This document shows, in pieces, positions 27,310 to 34,545 of a stretch of 64,000 nt of DNA. The notes below the pieces were generated by a model that did no database searches, was not told the DNA's origin, and worked only from the letters and a program-made list of their open reading frames with translations. Numbering within the stretch: the first letter of the stretch is position 1; the number at the start of each line of letters is the position of its first letter. The DNA is from Streptosporangium nondiastaticum (GTDB taxonomy: Bacteria > Actinomycetota > Actinomycetes > Streptomycetales > Streptomycetaceae). The translations under genes and the position numbers were made by a program. The stretch is from NCBI RefSeq assembly GCF_003011965.1, contig NZ_PXWG01000027.1, forward strand, positions 1-64,000. The letters are read 5' to 3'.

Positions 27310-27918
27310 TCAGCCGTTGAAGTCGAAGCGCTGGCCGGGACGCTGACGGCTGCGGTAGGGGGCGAGTTCAGGGTCGAACTCGCGCTGGAAGGCGGCGTAG
27401 GTGGCGGCCAGGTTCTTGGCGGTGTCGCGGGTGTCCTCCGCGGCCTTCTTCATCCGCTTCGCCACCCGCCGGGCCCGGGCCCGGGATCCGAACGCGCGTC
27501 CCTCGGGATCGGGCACCTCCTTCAGGACGGCTTCGAGGACCTCCGAGGCGGAGGCGAGTTCGAAGGAGAGCTGGAGGAACAGTCCGCGGCCGTTCTCGCA
27601 GTAGTTGCGGATGTCGACGTTGGAGAAGAACTCGGGGTCAGCGAGCGGGCTGTGGACGCCTCCGCGTCCGCGGCCCTGGTCTCGGAAGAATCCGGTGCCA
27701 GCGTCCCCGACTCCCCCGTGACGACCGCCGTTGCGGCTGCCGGAGCCGTTGCCGCCGACGTGGAAGTGGTACGAGCGGTTGGTGGTGCGCTGCTGCCGGG
27801 AGCCCCTGCCGTTCGTCCCGGGGCCGGTGCCGGAGGCGCGGCTTCCCGTGGAACGGCTGCCGGTTGAGCGGTTGCCTGCGCCGGAGGCGGGGCCGGGTCC
27901 GTAGGGCGGGGTCGTCAT
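27310..27918 (-). CDS. AICE transfer-operon protein (possibly TraA-like)
   Basis: 202 aa. Residues 1-95 are glycine/serine/arginine-rich and probably disordered, with repeated GSR units. Residues 96-202 are mainly helical (DPEFFSNVDIRNYCENG, RARRVAKRMKKAAEDTRD, ending RPGQRFDFNG). From memory this resembles proteins called plasmid transfer protein TraA in Streptomyces elements, but I cannot verify the name. Its ATG overlaps the stop of the upstream membrane protein gene; tra follows 25 bp downstream. Confidence 0.7.
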   Translation of the reverse strand: MTTPPYGPGPASGAGNRSTGSRSTGSRASGTGPGTNGRGSRQQRTTNRSYHFHVGGNGSGSRNGGRHGGVGDAGTGFFRDQGRGRGGVHSPLADPEFFSNVDIRNYCENGRGLFLQLSFELASASEVLEAVLKEVPDPEGRAFGSRARARRVAKRMKKAAEDTRDTAKNLAATYAAFQREFDPELAPYRSRQRPGQRFDFNG

Positions 27919-28469
27919 GAGTCGTACTCCTTCTCAACGGGCTGGGTGATGTCGCTCGGCTCGTGCACAGGGGCGGTGGCCGTGGAGCGGCGCAGGGAAC
28001 GCCGGACGAGGGGAATGGCGATGGCGAGGGCCAGCCACAGCAGCGGGAGCGGGCCGGTGGTCGGCCCGGCAGCCACAGCGGCCGCGGCCCATGCCCCGGC
28101 CGTGAGGACCACAGCCGCCAGGCCGTAGCGCCAGGTGCGCACACGGGGGTCGGGGCTGGGCCGCCGCCGCTGGACCCAGGCCAGCCAGATGGGCAGGGCA
28201 GCAGCACCCACGGCGAGCGGTAGCCAGGTCCACGGCGCGGCCGCGTGCACGACCGCGGCGGCGACGAAGCCGGCCACGGCGGCGAGGAGGGGCAGTGCGG
28301 CGCGGCGGCGCTTCCAGGCGGCGCGGCCGAGGGCGGCGGCCAGGCGCTGCCCGAGGGTCGGCTGCTCGGGAACCACGAGGACGATCGGGGTCTGCCGTCG
28401 GCCCCAGGTGTGGCGCTGCCGCGGGATGCGGACGGTGGTCGTGTCGCGCTTGTACCGCGGGCCGGTCAC
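27915..28469 (-). CDS. AICE membrane protein, spread/transfer-type
   Basis: 184 aa. Basic N terminus (about 60 residues), then four hydrophobic helices in pairs (LPLLAAVAGFVAAAVVHAAA, PLAVGAAALPIWLAW; YGLAAVVLTAGAWAAAAV, LPLLWLALAIAIPLV) and a basic and acidic tail. No enzymatic motif. Stop-start overlaps on both sides (GTGA, ATGA) put it in the transfer operon, where hydrophobic Spd proteins help plasmid spread through the mycelium. Confidence 0.75.
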   Translation of the reverse strand: MTGPRYKRDTTTVRIPRQRHTWGRRQTPIVLVVPEQPTLGQRLAAALGRAAWKRRRAALPLLAAVAGFVAAAVVHAAAPWTWLPLAVGAAALPIWLAWVQRRRPSPDPRVRTWRYGLAAVVLTAGAWAAAAVAAGPTTGPLPLLWLALAIAIPLVRRSLRRSTATAPVHEPSDITQPVEKEYDS

Positions 28470-29125
28470 GGGATCACCTTCCGGGAGTTCCGGGGCGGGA
28501 CGGCGGTGCCAGGGCGGCCGATGCGGCGGCCGTTGACGGTGCGGTAGACGTCGTGCCGGCAGGCCGGCTGCCAGCGGTGGCCGAGGCGCTTGGCCCGGTA
28601 CATCGCCTCATCCGCGCCGCGCAGCAGTCCGGAGAGGTCGGTGCCGGGACGGTCGGTCACCCGGCAAATGCCGATCGCGGCGCTGGGGTGGACGACAGCG
28701 CTGCCGGTGTCGACCGGTGCGGACAGGTGCCTCCACAGTCCGTAGAGCTGTTCGTCGTGGAGGTCGGTGTCCGGGGCGAGGCGGACGACGGCAGCGAACT
28801 CGTCGCCGCCGAGGCGGGCGGCGAATCCGCGTCGGTCGGCGCACCAGGCGGCGAGGCGGTGTCCGACGGCGGCGAGGGCCTGGTCGCCCGCGTGGTGGCC
28901 GTAGGTGTCATTGACGCCTTTGAAGTCGTCGAGGTCGAGGAGGAGAACGGCGACGTGCGGGTGGCTGATGGCGCGCAGCGCGCGGGTGGTGAAGGCGCTC
29001 CTGCTCATCAGGCCGGTCAGGGGGTCGGTGCGGGCAGTGCGTAATCGGCGGGCGAGGTAGAGGGCGTGGGCGGCCCAGCCGGCCACCGGGGCGGCCAACG
29101 GCAGGGCTTGAAGGAGGGGCGTCAC
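28466..29125 (-). CDS. GGDEF-domain protein (probable diguanylate cyclase) encoded by the element
   Basis: 219 aa. One N-terminal hydrophobic helix (about 3-25), then a GGDEF domain: TDPLTGLMSRSAF, LLLDLDDFKGVNDTYGHHAG and RLGGDEFAAV with the active-site GGDEF intact. There is no I-site RxxD immediately upstream (FAARLGGDEF; no Arg-x-x-Asp in the usual place). It should make cyclic di-GMP, a regulator of Streptomyces development through BldD. GTG overlaps the upstream stop. Being inside the transfer operon suggests a link between transfer and host differentiation. Confidence 0.88.
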   Translation of the reverse strand: MTPLLQALPLAAPVAGWAAHALYLARRLRTARTDPLTGLMSRSAFTTRALRAISHPHVAVLLLDLDDFKGVNDTYGHHAGDQALAAVGHRLAAWCADRRGFAARLGGDEFAAVVRLAPDTDLHDEQLYGLWRHLSAPVDTGSAVVHPSAAIGICRVTDRPGTDLSGLLRGADEAMYRAKRLGHRWQPACRHDVYRTVNGRRIGRPGTAVPPRNSRKVIP

Positions 29126-30063
29126 GATGCTTTCTCCTCTTCGCGGTCATCGGCGGCCTGCTCGGGTGCAGCGCCGAGGACGTGGGGGTCGCCGAGTTCG
29201 GGCACGGCGGGCGGGGGTGCCTCGTCGGTGGCGGGCGGGGGCGGTAGTTCACGTACGGGAGCGAGCCGCGGTAGGCATTGGGCGGTGTCGCGGATGCGGG
29301 CGGCGCGGCCGGTGCCGATGCCGTAGGTCTTCATCAGCCAGGTCGCCGAGGCCTCTCCGCCGTCCGCCATGCGCTCGCGGGCAGCGGCGATGAGTTCCTC
29401 GTCGCTCTTGCCGGACGGCAGGGCCCGTCGTGGCCTGCGCGCGGCCACTGTCCGGCGGTCCCTCCGCGGCTTCGGCGGGCGGGCGTCGGCCGCGGACCGG
29501 TCATGAACAGGGGCCGGGGGTGCCGGTACCCCTTCCGCCGCAGGCTGCTCCTCCGCCTCGGCAGGGGGTGTACCGAGCGGGGGACTACCGTCGGCGGCGG
29601 GGTGCTGGGTCGTACCGTCAGGGGTGCTGTCGGCAGGGGTCTGGTGGCGGAGGTGGGCCATGTGCACGAGCAGCCCCAGGACGACGGGCGGAATCGCCGA
29701 CGCCGCGACAATCAGCGGCCAGGACACCGGGATCACCCCGGCCGCGGCGGCATGGTCAACCGCATTGCCGGCGACCGACAGGGCAATGCCACCGATCGCG
29801 TTGGCCTTCGCCCAGGTGCGAGCCGTACGGCTGCGGGTGGAGCGGCCCAGCCACACGCGGACCGCGGTCAGCGCGTACGCGTCCACGGTCACCGGCAGCA
29901 GCCAGGACAGCCACGGCCACCAGCTGGTGCGCAAGGCGAGGTCCTGCAGGGCGGCGTAGGAGGACGCGGCAGCGGCCAGGCCGACCGCGCCCATGCCCAC
30001 CGCGAGCGGCCAGTCATGGCGCACAGCTGTGGCGTTGTCGCGGGGGTCGGTCGGGGCGGTCAC
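29122..30063 (-). CDS. DUF2637 domain membrane protein of the AICE
   Basis: 313 aa. Four transmembrane helices in residues about 15-145 form the DUF2637 region (SWWPWLSWLLPVTVDAYALT is characteristic). A proline-rich linker follows, then a C-terminal domain (about 210-270) of the type SDEELIAAARERMADGG with TYGIGTGRAARIRD, which looks like a small DNA-binding or helix-hairpin module. GTG at 30063 overlaps the previous stop (GTGA). Such proteins are regular parts of AICE transfer operons; mechanism unknown. Confidence 0.85.
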   Translation of the reverse strand: MTAPTDPRDNATAVRHDWPLAVGMGAVGLAAAASSYAALQDLALRTSWWPWLSWLLPVTVDAYALTAVRVWLGRSTRSRTARTWAKANAIGGIALSVAGNAVDHAAAAGVIPVSWPLIVAASAIPPVVLGLLVHMAHLRHQTPADSTPDGTTQHPAADGSPPLGTPPAEAEEQPAAEGVPAPPAPVHDRSAADARPPKPRRDRRTVAARRPRRALPSGKSDEELIAAARERMADGGEASATWLMKTYGIGTGRAARIRDTAQCLPRLAPVRELPPPPATDEAPPPAVPELGDPHVLGAAPEQAADDREEEKAS

Positions 30064-30305
30064 CGGACGGCCTCCGACAGGGCGCTGAGCGTGGTGGTGG
30101 CGACGGTGGTGACGGCCTTCTTGGTGCCTTCGGCGAAGCCGGTGCCGGTGAGGAACAGGCCGATCAGCAGCCCGACGATCAGGGTCGACCAGCGGTGACC
30201 GACCCACACGCACAAGGCGATGCCGATGGCGGCCAGCAGTACGGTGATCGACACCGTTACCGCGGGTGCCGCCGCGACGGGCGCGGTGGCCAGGGTGGGC
30301 ATCAC
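30060..30305 (-). CDS. Small two-helix AICE membrane protein
   Basis: 81 aa with two hydrophobic helices (about 18-36 and 40-58), then a Thr/Ala-rich tail. Starts with GTG ATG (30305 or 30302); GGAGG lies 8 bp before the GTG. It is coupled to the DUF2637 gene. Its architecture resembles the chromosomal 64-aa protein at 10926-11120. Probably a spread-type protein. Confidence 0.72.
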   Translation of the reverse strand: MMPTLATAPVAAAPAVTVSITVLLAAIGIALCVWVGHRWSTLIVGLLIGLFLTGTGFAEGTKKAVTTVATTTLSALSEAVR

Positions 30306-30402
30306 GGCAGGGGCCTCCGATCCAGGAGAGAAGGAAGAAGGGGGCGGGGTCCCGCCCGGCGCGGGCTCGATGGCCAGCGCGCCGGGCGGGGAGCAGCGGG
30401 TG

Positions 30403-30612
30403 CTACGGGGTGTGGCCGTTCTCGTGGCGGGCGATGACCAGGGAGATCAGGCCGGGGTCGGTGGCGTAGCCGATGTAGGTGCCGTCGGTGGTCCACACGT
30501 GCCAGCAGCCGCGCAGGTGCAGGTGGCTGGTGGTGCCCACGGCCAGGTAGCGGCCGCTGCGGATCACGGGGTCCATCACCGTGCTTCCGGTGGGCGGGGG
30601 CAGGATGGCCAC
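30403..30612 (-). CDS. Small AICE protein of unknown function
   Basis: 69 aa from GTG at 30612; the frame is open further upstream but would overlap the clamp-like gene, and an ATG exists at 30576. Contains RYLAVGTTSHLHLRGCWHVW and TDGTYIGYATDPGLISLVI, a compact beta-rich small domain. GGAAGG precedes the start. Not recognised. It lies between the clamp-like gene (5 bp beyond) and the small membrane protein (97-bp gap). Confidence 0.6.
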   Translation of the reverse strand: MAILPPPTGSTVMDPVIRSGRYLAVGTTSHLHLRGCWHVWTTDGTYIGYATDPGLISLVIARHENGHTP

Positions 30613-30617
30613 GGTGA

Positions 30618-31730
30618 TCAGCCTTCCTCGCGCTCGCCGGATGGGGTGCAGTCGCTCACGCACGCGGTGACGATCTCAGCGTCGGCGAGGACCAGGGCGA
30701 GGCTGTAGTCGCTGTCAATGACGCTCTCGATGTACTTGCCGCACGAGCACGGGCGCAGCAGGACCACGACGTCGTACGAGCTCGCCCAGGGGTCGTCCAG
30801 GGCGGTCGTGCGCCGCTCGTACGTCACGAACATGCCCTCGCCCAGGTGCGCGACGGCCATGGGCCGTGCGTCCTCCTGGCCGCCGGGGTAGCCCTGCCAG
30901 GCCTCCGGGGACAGGCCGAGGCCGAGAGTCTGCGGGAAGAGGCGTTCCATGCAGACGGGCGCGCGGGTTGCGATGTCCTGCCGCTCGTGTTCCTCCCGTT
31001 CACGGCGGGCCTGTGCCCGGGCCTGGTCTGTGCGGGTGCGGAAGTCGACGGCCAGTTCCCGCAGGTGTGCGACCGGGCCGGTGGTGTCGGGCATGGCTGT
31101 GTCCTTCCGGGGGCGAGTGATGGCCTCGTGCCAGTCGTCCAGCGCGGGTGTGGGGCTGGTGCGGAGGCGGCAGGGCATGTGGAAGCCGAGGAAGTCATCG
31201 GCAGTGACGACGACGGCCCGGTGGGCGCCTCGGTGGCTGAAGGTCGCCTGCTCCCCCACGGCGGCCCAGCGCTGGAACATGTGCAGCGTGAAGCACACCG
31301 GTTCATCGGCCGCGGGCTGTTCGAGAGCCTTGGCGGCGATCTCGCGCCAGTCGGGGAAGTCATCTTTGCCGGTGAGCGAAACCGTGTGGCTCGCGTGGCG
31401 GCCGCGCAGGCGTACCTCGGGCACGCCCTCGTCCCCGTATTCGGCGTAGGTCAGGAAGACGGTGTCGCGCGGGTCGGTGTCGTTCAGGAAGCGGCCCAGC
31501 GAGAGGGCGTCGGCCGCCGCGATGTGCGCGCGCCACGTCGGTGCGGGACGGCTGGCTTCGGCGCGGCCGATGGCGAGGGTGTGGCGTTCGGTGGCTACGG
31601 CGTAGAGGTGGGTGCCGTCGAGGTCGAGGAGCAACCCGCCCCAGGGCCAGTCGGTGGTCATGTGCGGCAGGGCCCTGGCCACGGCCGTGCGCAGCCCCGT
31701 GACCCCGACGTCGGACAGTTCGATCGTCAT
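30618..31730 (-). CDS. Sliding-clamp (DnaN)-like protein of the AICE
   Basis: 370 aa. Residues 1-190 follow the logic of two beta-clamp domains: WGGLLLDLDGTHLYAVATER with TLAIGRAE (compare LxATDxxRLA), then DDFPDWREI, and VTADDFLGFHMPCRL, like the MPxRL end of DnaN. The remaining 180 residues are helical and end in a segment with CSCGKY and CVSDC. DnaN normally has three domains, so this is a shortened clamp-like module with an extension. It overlaps the DnaQ-like exonuclease gene by 4 bp (ATGA). The clamp assignment is motif-based inference. Confidence 0.62.
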   Translation of the reverse strand: MTIELSDVGVTGLRTAVARALPHMTTDWPWGGLLLDLDGTHLYAVATERHTLAIGRAEASRPAPTWRAHIAAADALSLGRFLNDTDPRDTVFLTYAEYGDEGVPEVRLRGRHASHTVSLTGKDDFPDWREIAAKALEQPAADEPVCFTLHMFQRWAAVGEQATFSHRGAHRAVVVTADDFLGFHMPCRLRTSPTPALDDWHEAITRPRKDTAMPDTTGPVAHLRELAVDFRTRTDQARAQARREREEHERQDIATRAPVCMERLFPQTLGLGLSPEAWQGYPGGQEDARPMAVAHLGEGMFVTYERRTTALDDPWASSYDVVVLLRPCSCGKYIESVIDSDYSLALVLADAEIVTACVSDCTPSGEREEG

Positions 31731-32470
31731 CCCTGGTGTCCTTCCGTGTCGTTGGTGGTGTGGGGGATGCACGGCCAGGCGGGCTCGACGTACGCCGTGG
31801 AGTCAGTGCGGCGCAGGTACCGCTGCAGGCTGACCGCCTGCTTCGCGGCCTGCTCGGTCTGCAGCGCGTGGAGGGCGCGGAGGTCCATGGCGCCGAGACG
31901 GGGGAAGACGTGGCCGATGCGCCAGGCCAGGCGTGCGGCAGCGAGGGCGTCGGCGACCGGGGTGTGCGGGCCGTCGTGGCGGACCTGCCAGTGCCGGCAC
32001 AGGTCGGGCAGCTTGCGGGAGCCGGACCGGAAGCCGTCGAGCTGTCGGTCGATGACCAGCGGGTCTATGACCGGCGCCAGCTGACCGTTGGAGAGGCGGT
32101 CGGCCAGGGGCACCAGGTCGTGGCGGCGGCATTCGCGGTCGAGGAGGGTCAGATCGAAGCGGGCGTTGAAGACCACCAGCGGGTGCCCGGCGCCCATCAG
32201 CGACGCGAGCATCGCGGTGATCTCCTCGACCGCCGCCGCGGCCGGTGCTCCTTCGGCGCGGGCGCGTTCGGTGGTGATGCCGTGCACTGCCGTGGCCGCT
32301 TCCGGGATCTCCATGCCCGGGTCGATCAGCCACTCGCTGACCTTCGTCTCCAGCCCGCCGCCGGTCTCGACGACGGCAGCGGCCACGATGCGGTCGGCGT
32401 CGTGGGCGATGCCGGTGGTCTCGGTGTCGAAGGCCACTAAGCGGCCATCGGGCCAGGTCGGGGCGGTCAT
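31727..32470 (-). CDS. DnaQ-like 3'-5' exonuclease (DEDDh)
   Basis: 247 aa. ExoI motif VAFDTETTG (catalytic D and E), ExoII region PLVVFNARFDLTLL, and ExoIII HTPVADALAA with the DEDDh histidine. Proofreading or repair-type 3'-5' exonuclease. The ATG overlaps the stop of a 41-aa zinc-finger ORF, and its own stop overlaps the clamp-like gene. Probably supports element replication or processing during transfer. Confidence 0.9.
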   Translation of the reverse strand: MTAPTWPDGRLVAFDTETTGIAHDADRIVAAAVVETGGGLETKVSEWLIDPGMEIPEAATAVHGITTERARAEGAPAAAAVEEITAMLASLMGAGHPLVVFNARFDLTLLDRECRRHDLVPLADRLSNGQLAPVIDPLVIDRQLDGFRSGSRKLPDLCRHWQVRHDGPHTPVADALAAARLAWRIGHVFPRLGAMDLRALHALQTEQAAKQAVSLQRYLRRTDSTAYVEPAWPCIPHTTNDTEGHQG

Positions 32471-32592
32471 CGCGGTAATCCCTTCGCCGGGAGGGGCGGG
32501 CAGGTGTGGGAGCGGGTGGCGCGGCGGCCGGCGTACTGGTTGCGGTAGGTGCGGCTCCAGCCGCAGACGCGGCAGCGGGTACGGGCGCTCAC
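32467..32592 (-). CDS. 41-aa putative zinc-finger ORF
   Basis: Begins GTG, overlapping the upstream stop (GTGA), and ends TGA overlapping the exonuclease ATG (ATGA). The product reads VSARTRCRVCGWSRTYRNQY and onwards, with CRVC near the start and HTC near residue 31, a small zinc-ribbon pattern. Perfect stop-start junctions at both ends within the operon are the main support; sequence alone is short. Confidence 0.6.
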   Translation of the reverse strand: MSARTRCRVCGWSRTYRNQYAGRRATRSHTCPPLPAKGLPR

Positions 32593-32834
32593 GCGAGCCG
32601 CCTCCCCACCACGCGGCCGCCGCCGGCGGTCAACAGGTCGAGGGCCTGGTCGGTCAGCTGCGGCGCGTACTCCGGCAGCACGCCGAGGGCGTCCAGGGTG
32701 TCGATGAGCGCGGCCATGGGCTGCTCGTCGCCGTCCCAGTACGCCGCGACAGCCGTGCGTGCGGCGGCCACGAGCTCGTCGTGAGCGCGCTGCAGCGCGG
32801 TGAACCGGCGGGTGAGGTCGTCGAGTTTGGACAT
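32589..32834 (-). CDS. Small helical AICE protein
   Basis: 81 aa. Starts MSKLDDLTRRFTALQRAHDE, a coiled-coil-like helix, followed by a second helical part (AALIDTLDALGVLPEYAP). GGAGG lies 10 bp before the ATG. Conserved-looking but not recognised; sits in the transfer/replication operon. Confidence 0.65.
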   Translation of the reverse strand: MSKLDDLTRRFTALQRAHDELVAAARTAVAAYWDGDEQPMAALIDTLDALGVLPEYAPQLTDQALDLLTAGGGRVVGRRLA

Positions 32835-32946
32835 GAAGGCACAGCCTCCGGAAGGAATCGGGGGTGCTGCCGGGCCCGTGCGGACAGCACGAACCAAGCC
32901 CTCCGGGCGGAACCCGGCAGCACAGGGATGGAAGAGGAAGAGGGCT

Positions 32947-33327
32947 TCAGCGGCGGCGCGTGTGCCGCGGGTCCTGCGTGCTGTTCAGGAGCGAGCGCAG
33001 GACGACGGCCACGACCGCCAGCGACAGTGCGGCCACCGCGACGGACGCGGCCACGACCGCGACCGACAGCAGGAGCGCGACCAGGACGACGCCGGTCACC
33101 AGTACACCGCCGGCGCCCAGGGCCACGGCCGCACCCGGCGTCAGGCGCGAGACCTCACGCGAGTGGCGGCCCGTGCTGTGGTCGCAGCGGCAGACGGCGC
33201 AGTGATGCGCGGGCGCGGCCTGCGGCGCCGGGGGCGGGAAGATCTGGTTGCCGAACGCGTCGAAGACGGCCGGGACCTGTGCGCGGTCGCCGGGCAACGG
33301 CTCCCGGGGCAGGAAGGGCGTACTCAT
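32947..33327 (-). CDS. SpdD-like spread membrane protein
   Basis: 126 aa. N-terminal soluble part with CAVCRCDH (zinc-like CxxCxC), then LTPGAAVALGAGGVLV and two long hydrophobic helices (about 70-115), then a basic tail. The LTPGAAVALG segment followed by paired helices resembles SpdD spread proteins of Streptomyces plasmids. ATG overlaps the WhiB stop (ATGA). Confidence 0.72.
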   Translation of the reverse strand: MSTPFLPREPLPGDRAQVPAVFDAFGNQIFPPPAPQAAPAHHCAVCRCDHSTGRHSREVSRLTPGAAVALGAGGVLVTGVVLVALLLSVAVVAASVAVAALSLAVVAVVLRSLLNSTQDPRHTRRR

Positions 33328-33665
33328 GCCGCTGCCCTCCTGCCCTTGAGGTCCTGGCGCTCGTCGGCGGTCAGGCCGCCGAACACACCGAACCTCTCGC
33401 CGTTGGCGAGCGCACGGGCCAAGCAAGCCTCCCGGACCAGACACCGGCCGCAGATGCGCTTCGCCAGCGCAACGGCACCGGGATCCACGGCAAAGAACAG
33501 CTCGGGCTCTTCTCCGGCGCATGCCGCGTGGTCGACGACCATGAGGTCCGCGCCGAGGACCTGCCGTCCGCCCGGGGGCAGGCGGTGCGGCGACACCCAC
33601 GGCCCCTTGGCCAGACGCAGATGCGGCCGCGACGAACCGCGAACGGTCGTGCTGACGCGCCTCAC
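33324..33665 (-). CDS. WhiB-family transcriptional regulator
   Basis: 113 aa. Four cysteines: one in DHAACAGE, then ICGRCLVREAC, with spacing for a [4Fe-4S] cluster, and the GVFGGLT turn in place of GVWGG, followed by a basic tail (RQDLKGRRAAA). WhiB proteins bind sigma factor and DNA. GTG at 33665 overlaps the upstream zinc-ribbon ORF stop (GTGA). As an element-borne copy it may regulate transfer or host development. Confidence 0.9.
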   Translation of the reverse strand: MRRVSTTVRGSSRPHLRLAKGPWVSPHRLPPGGRQVLGADLMVVDHAACAGEEPELFFAVDPGAVALAKRICGRCLVREACLARALANGERFGVFGGLTADERQDLKGRRAAA

Positions 33666-33838
33666 CGCAGCACCCCCGCCCGCTCGACACGCGAACGCGG
33701 GGAGAACTCGCACCCACAGGCCCCGCACAGCTCCCGCGCCGCCGTCCGGCACCGCGAGACCTGCACCGACCGGGCACAACGGGGGCAAAGCGTCGTCCGG
33801 CACACCGGACGACGGTCGTATCCGGGCGCGGCGGGCAT
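33662..33838 (-). CDS. 58-aa zinc-ribbon ORF
   Basis: ATG overlaps the upstream gene stop and the TGA overlaps the WhiB GTG, so it fits exactly between two genes. The product contains RPVCRTTLCPRCARSV and then ELCGACGCEFS, two cysteine knuckles typical of a treble-clef or ribbon zinc protein. Function unknown. Confidence 0.68.
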   Translation of the reverse strand: MPAAPGYDRRPVCRTTLCPRCARSVQVSRCRTAARELCGACGCEFSPRSRVERAGVLR

Positions 33839-34203
33839 CACGCGGCCGCCTCGCCGAGACGGTCCTCGTCGGTGGCCAGGGACACTGACGCGAAAACGGC
33901 CACGTCCAGCCCCTGCCAGCAGCCGCGGGCCGTGAAGTGCCAGTGCCCGTCGGACATCTGCCTCAGGTGAGGTTCGGTCCCGAACGCCCTGGCCACGCGG
34001 GCCACGGACGGGAACAGCACGTCGGACGGCAGGAACGAGAACTGCACGTGGAAGCTGTCCGAGTCCACCGTCAACGACGGTGCCGGCAGCCCCGGGAACA
34101 TCTCCAGGAAACTGGCCACCTTGCCTAAGACCACCGAGAGATCGGCAGCCACCGGCACCGGGACGAACCCGCGCCTGGGCAGGGGCGTACGCTGGTCAAG
34201 CAC
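33838..34203 (-). CDS. First gene of AICE operon, unknown function
   Basis: 121 aa beginning at GTG 34203 with GAGGAG upstream. Mixed alpha/beta: VVLGKVASFLEMFPGL, then paired strands FHVQFSFLPSDVLF, and HWHFTARGCWQGLDVAVFASV. No motif recognised. As the promoter-proximal gene it is directly downstream of the duplicated 14-bp palindromes. Confidence 0.7.
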   Translation of the reverse strand: MLDQRTPLPRRGFVPVPVAADLSVVLGKVASFLEMFPGLPAPSLTVDSDSFHVQFSFLPSDVLFPSVARVARAFGTEPHLRQMSDGHWHFTARGCWQGLDVAVFASVSLATDEDRLGEAAA

Positions 34204-34545
34204 TGTGAGCTCCTCTTCACAGGAAGCGGGGGCGGCGATCTACTTGGCGGTGGGCGCCGCTCCCGGCATCGCATCCGATCCCCTGACGGCATGGCCGTAC
34301 AGGGGCTTTCGCGCCCCATCTGGTGCGCACCAGTAGCGTGCTCCTGGTGCGCACCAGATGCAAGGGGTTCGGCGAAACATCCGCTGAACTCATCGCATCG
34401 ACGCAGTTCCAGGAAATCTCATGACTCAACTCCCTACCAGCCAACAAGGCTTAACAAGTTGATAGTTAAGACCTCCCCACCAGCAGCAACGTAAGGCATG
34501 CTGCTCCTCAGCACCCAACAGGACTCTGCGGTAGGGGTGTTGAGC
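34204..34545. promoter_or_regulatory. Divergent control region of the AICE with two identical 14-bp palindromes
   Basis: The 340-bp gap between the leftward operon and the rightward XRE gene. It contains CTGGTGCGCACCAG twice (34320-34333 and 34344-34357), each a perfect palindrome, with centres 24 bp apart. The GT-(4)-AC core fits GntR-family operator logic, so the element's GntR-Nudix protein is a candidate ligand. Nothing else coding is seen here. Confidence 0.6.

Noticed and set aside
20992..34203. Prophage interpretation of the integrated region
   Set aside because: No capsid, terminase, tail or lysis genes; Prim-Pol, FtsK-type Tra, Spd-like and GntR-Nudix genes point to an AICE.
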